Of a DNA stretch of 64,000 bases, positions 63,580 to 64,000 are shown piece after piece. The notes under the pieces were generated by a model, which was not told the origin of the DNA, ran no database searches, and saw only the letters and a list, made by a program, of their open reading frames with translations. Every line of letters begins with the position of its first letter. Within the stretch, counting starts at the first letter, position 1. Location: NCBI RefSeq assembly GCF_002374315.1, contig NZ_NWUX01000005.1, forward strand, positions 62,001 through 126,000, given 5' to 3'. The DNA comes from Vreelandella nigrificans. GTDB lineage: Bacteria > Pseudomonadota > Gammaproteobacteria > Pseudomonadales > Halomonadaceae. A program made the position numbers and the translations under genes.

Positions 63580-64000
63580 GCGAATTACGCGACGACCAGT
63601 GGTTTACCGAGGTCTTTGATAGTCACGGCAGTGCTTTCTCGCTGAAAGTCTCTGAAAAACTGCTGGATGTACAAAGCCCTTATCAACACCTGGAAGTGTA
63701 TGCCACCGAAACCTACGGCAACCTAATGGTGCTGGATGGCTGCGTGATGCTGACCGATCGCGACAATTTTCTCTATCATGAGATGATTGCCCACCCAGTC
63801 CTGTTCACCCATCAAGACCCCAAACGGGTGGTGATTATTGGTGGCGGCGACTGTGGTACGCTCAAAGAGGTACTGCGCCATCCAGGCGTTGAAAAGGTCA
63901 CTCAAATCGATATCGATGAAGAGGTTACCAAGGCCGCTGAGCGCTTCTTCCCCGCTCTAGTGGAAGCCAACGGCGACCCACGTGCGGAACTACTGTTTGC
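63576..64000 (+). CDS. speE: Spermidine synthase (3' end beyond window)
   Basis: The first 141 codons are visible. The ATG at 63576 overlaps the hemE stop and has AGGAG 7 nt upstream. The N-terminal beta domain reads '[20 protein letters not shown]' and the nucleotide motif '[19 protein letters not shown]' is followed by '[10 protein letters not shown]', all typical of SpeE. It transfers aminopropyl from decarboxylated SAM to putrescine. The rest of the gene lies outside the window. Confidence 0.93.
   Translation, partial: MSELRDDQWFTEVFDSHGSAFSLKVSEKLLDVQSPYQHLEVYATETYGNLMVLDGCVMLTDRDNFLYHEMIAHPVLFTHQDPKRVVIIGGGDCGTLKEVLRHPGVEKVTQIDIDEEVTKAAERFFPALVEANGDPRAELLF

Noticed and set aside
1..64000. 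CRISPR array, prophage, insertion sequence or tRNA genes
   Set aside because: No regularly spaced repeats with unique spacers, no transposase or phage motifs and no recognisable tRNA cloverleaf were found by reading; the tandem repeats present have no spacers.

Overview
The window reads as a chromosomal segment of a moderately halophilic gammaproteobacterium, most likely Halomonas or a close relative (Halomonadaceae). This is inferred from the protein flavour, the density of solute transporters (TRAP, TTT, BCCT, urea ABC) and the housekeeping block xseB-ispA-dxs. No rRNA, tRNA, CRISPR array, prophage or insertion sequence was seen. The window opens inside one gene and closes inside another (speE).

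Region 1 (1-9.4 kb, + strand) is a tightly overlapping iron-siderophore uptake operon. It has two half-size ABC exporter-fold subunits (IrtAB/YbtPQ style), two FecCD-type permeases, an ATPase, a binding lipoprotein and a TonB-dependent receptor.

Region 2 (9.5-25.3 kb) looks like an acyl-CoA catabolic module. It holds a PaaG-like crotonase, a TAXI-type TRAP transporter, an IclR regulator, a GhrA-type 2-hydroxyacid dehydrogenase, an acyl-CoA ligase, a hotdog thioesterase, a secreted alpha/beta hydrolase, a crotonase/3-hydroxyacyl-CoA dehydrogenase fusion, a thiolase and a nitronate monooxygenase-like protein. Seven copies of a 17-bp pseudo-palindrome (RTTYYGCA-N-WRCRRAAC) sit in its gene-free gaps, which suggests one regulon, probably run by the IclR protein. 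Two of its promoters are near-duplicates, and a truncated thioesterase gene lies among them.

Region 3 (25.4-41.3 kb, mostly - strand) is transport. It contains urtABCDE for urea with a probable sigma-54 promoter, a tctCBA tricarboxylate transporter next to a CitAB-type two-component system, a DUF481 outer-membrane protein, and an NMT1/THI5-type ABC importer of unknown substrate.

Region 4 (41.5-53.8 kb) is mixed: an orphan intrinsic terminator, a BCCT transporter, a lone flagellin, a divergent FolK-like protein opposite FolM, a large MscS-type channel, a VTT membrane protein, an IclR/crotonase pair, trhO, a pirin and serA.

Region 5 (54-64 kb) carries xseB-ispA-dxs, a DjlA-like J protein, a GST, a hemolysin III family protein, formamidase fmdA with fmdB, a LuxR C-terminal fragment, ribA, hemE and the start of speE.

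A feature outside the usual gene categories recurs from 10 kb onward. Short tandem repeats with a 12-19 bp period, two to about seven copies and unrelated sequences sit in intergenic gaps, often starting at or just after a stop codon.
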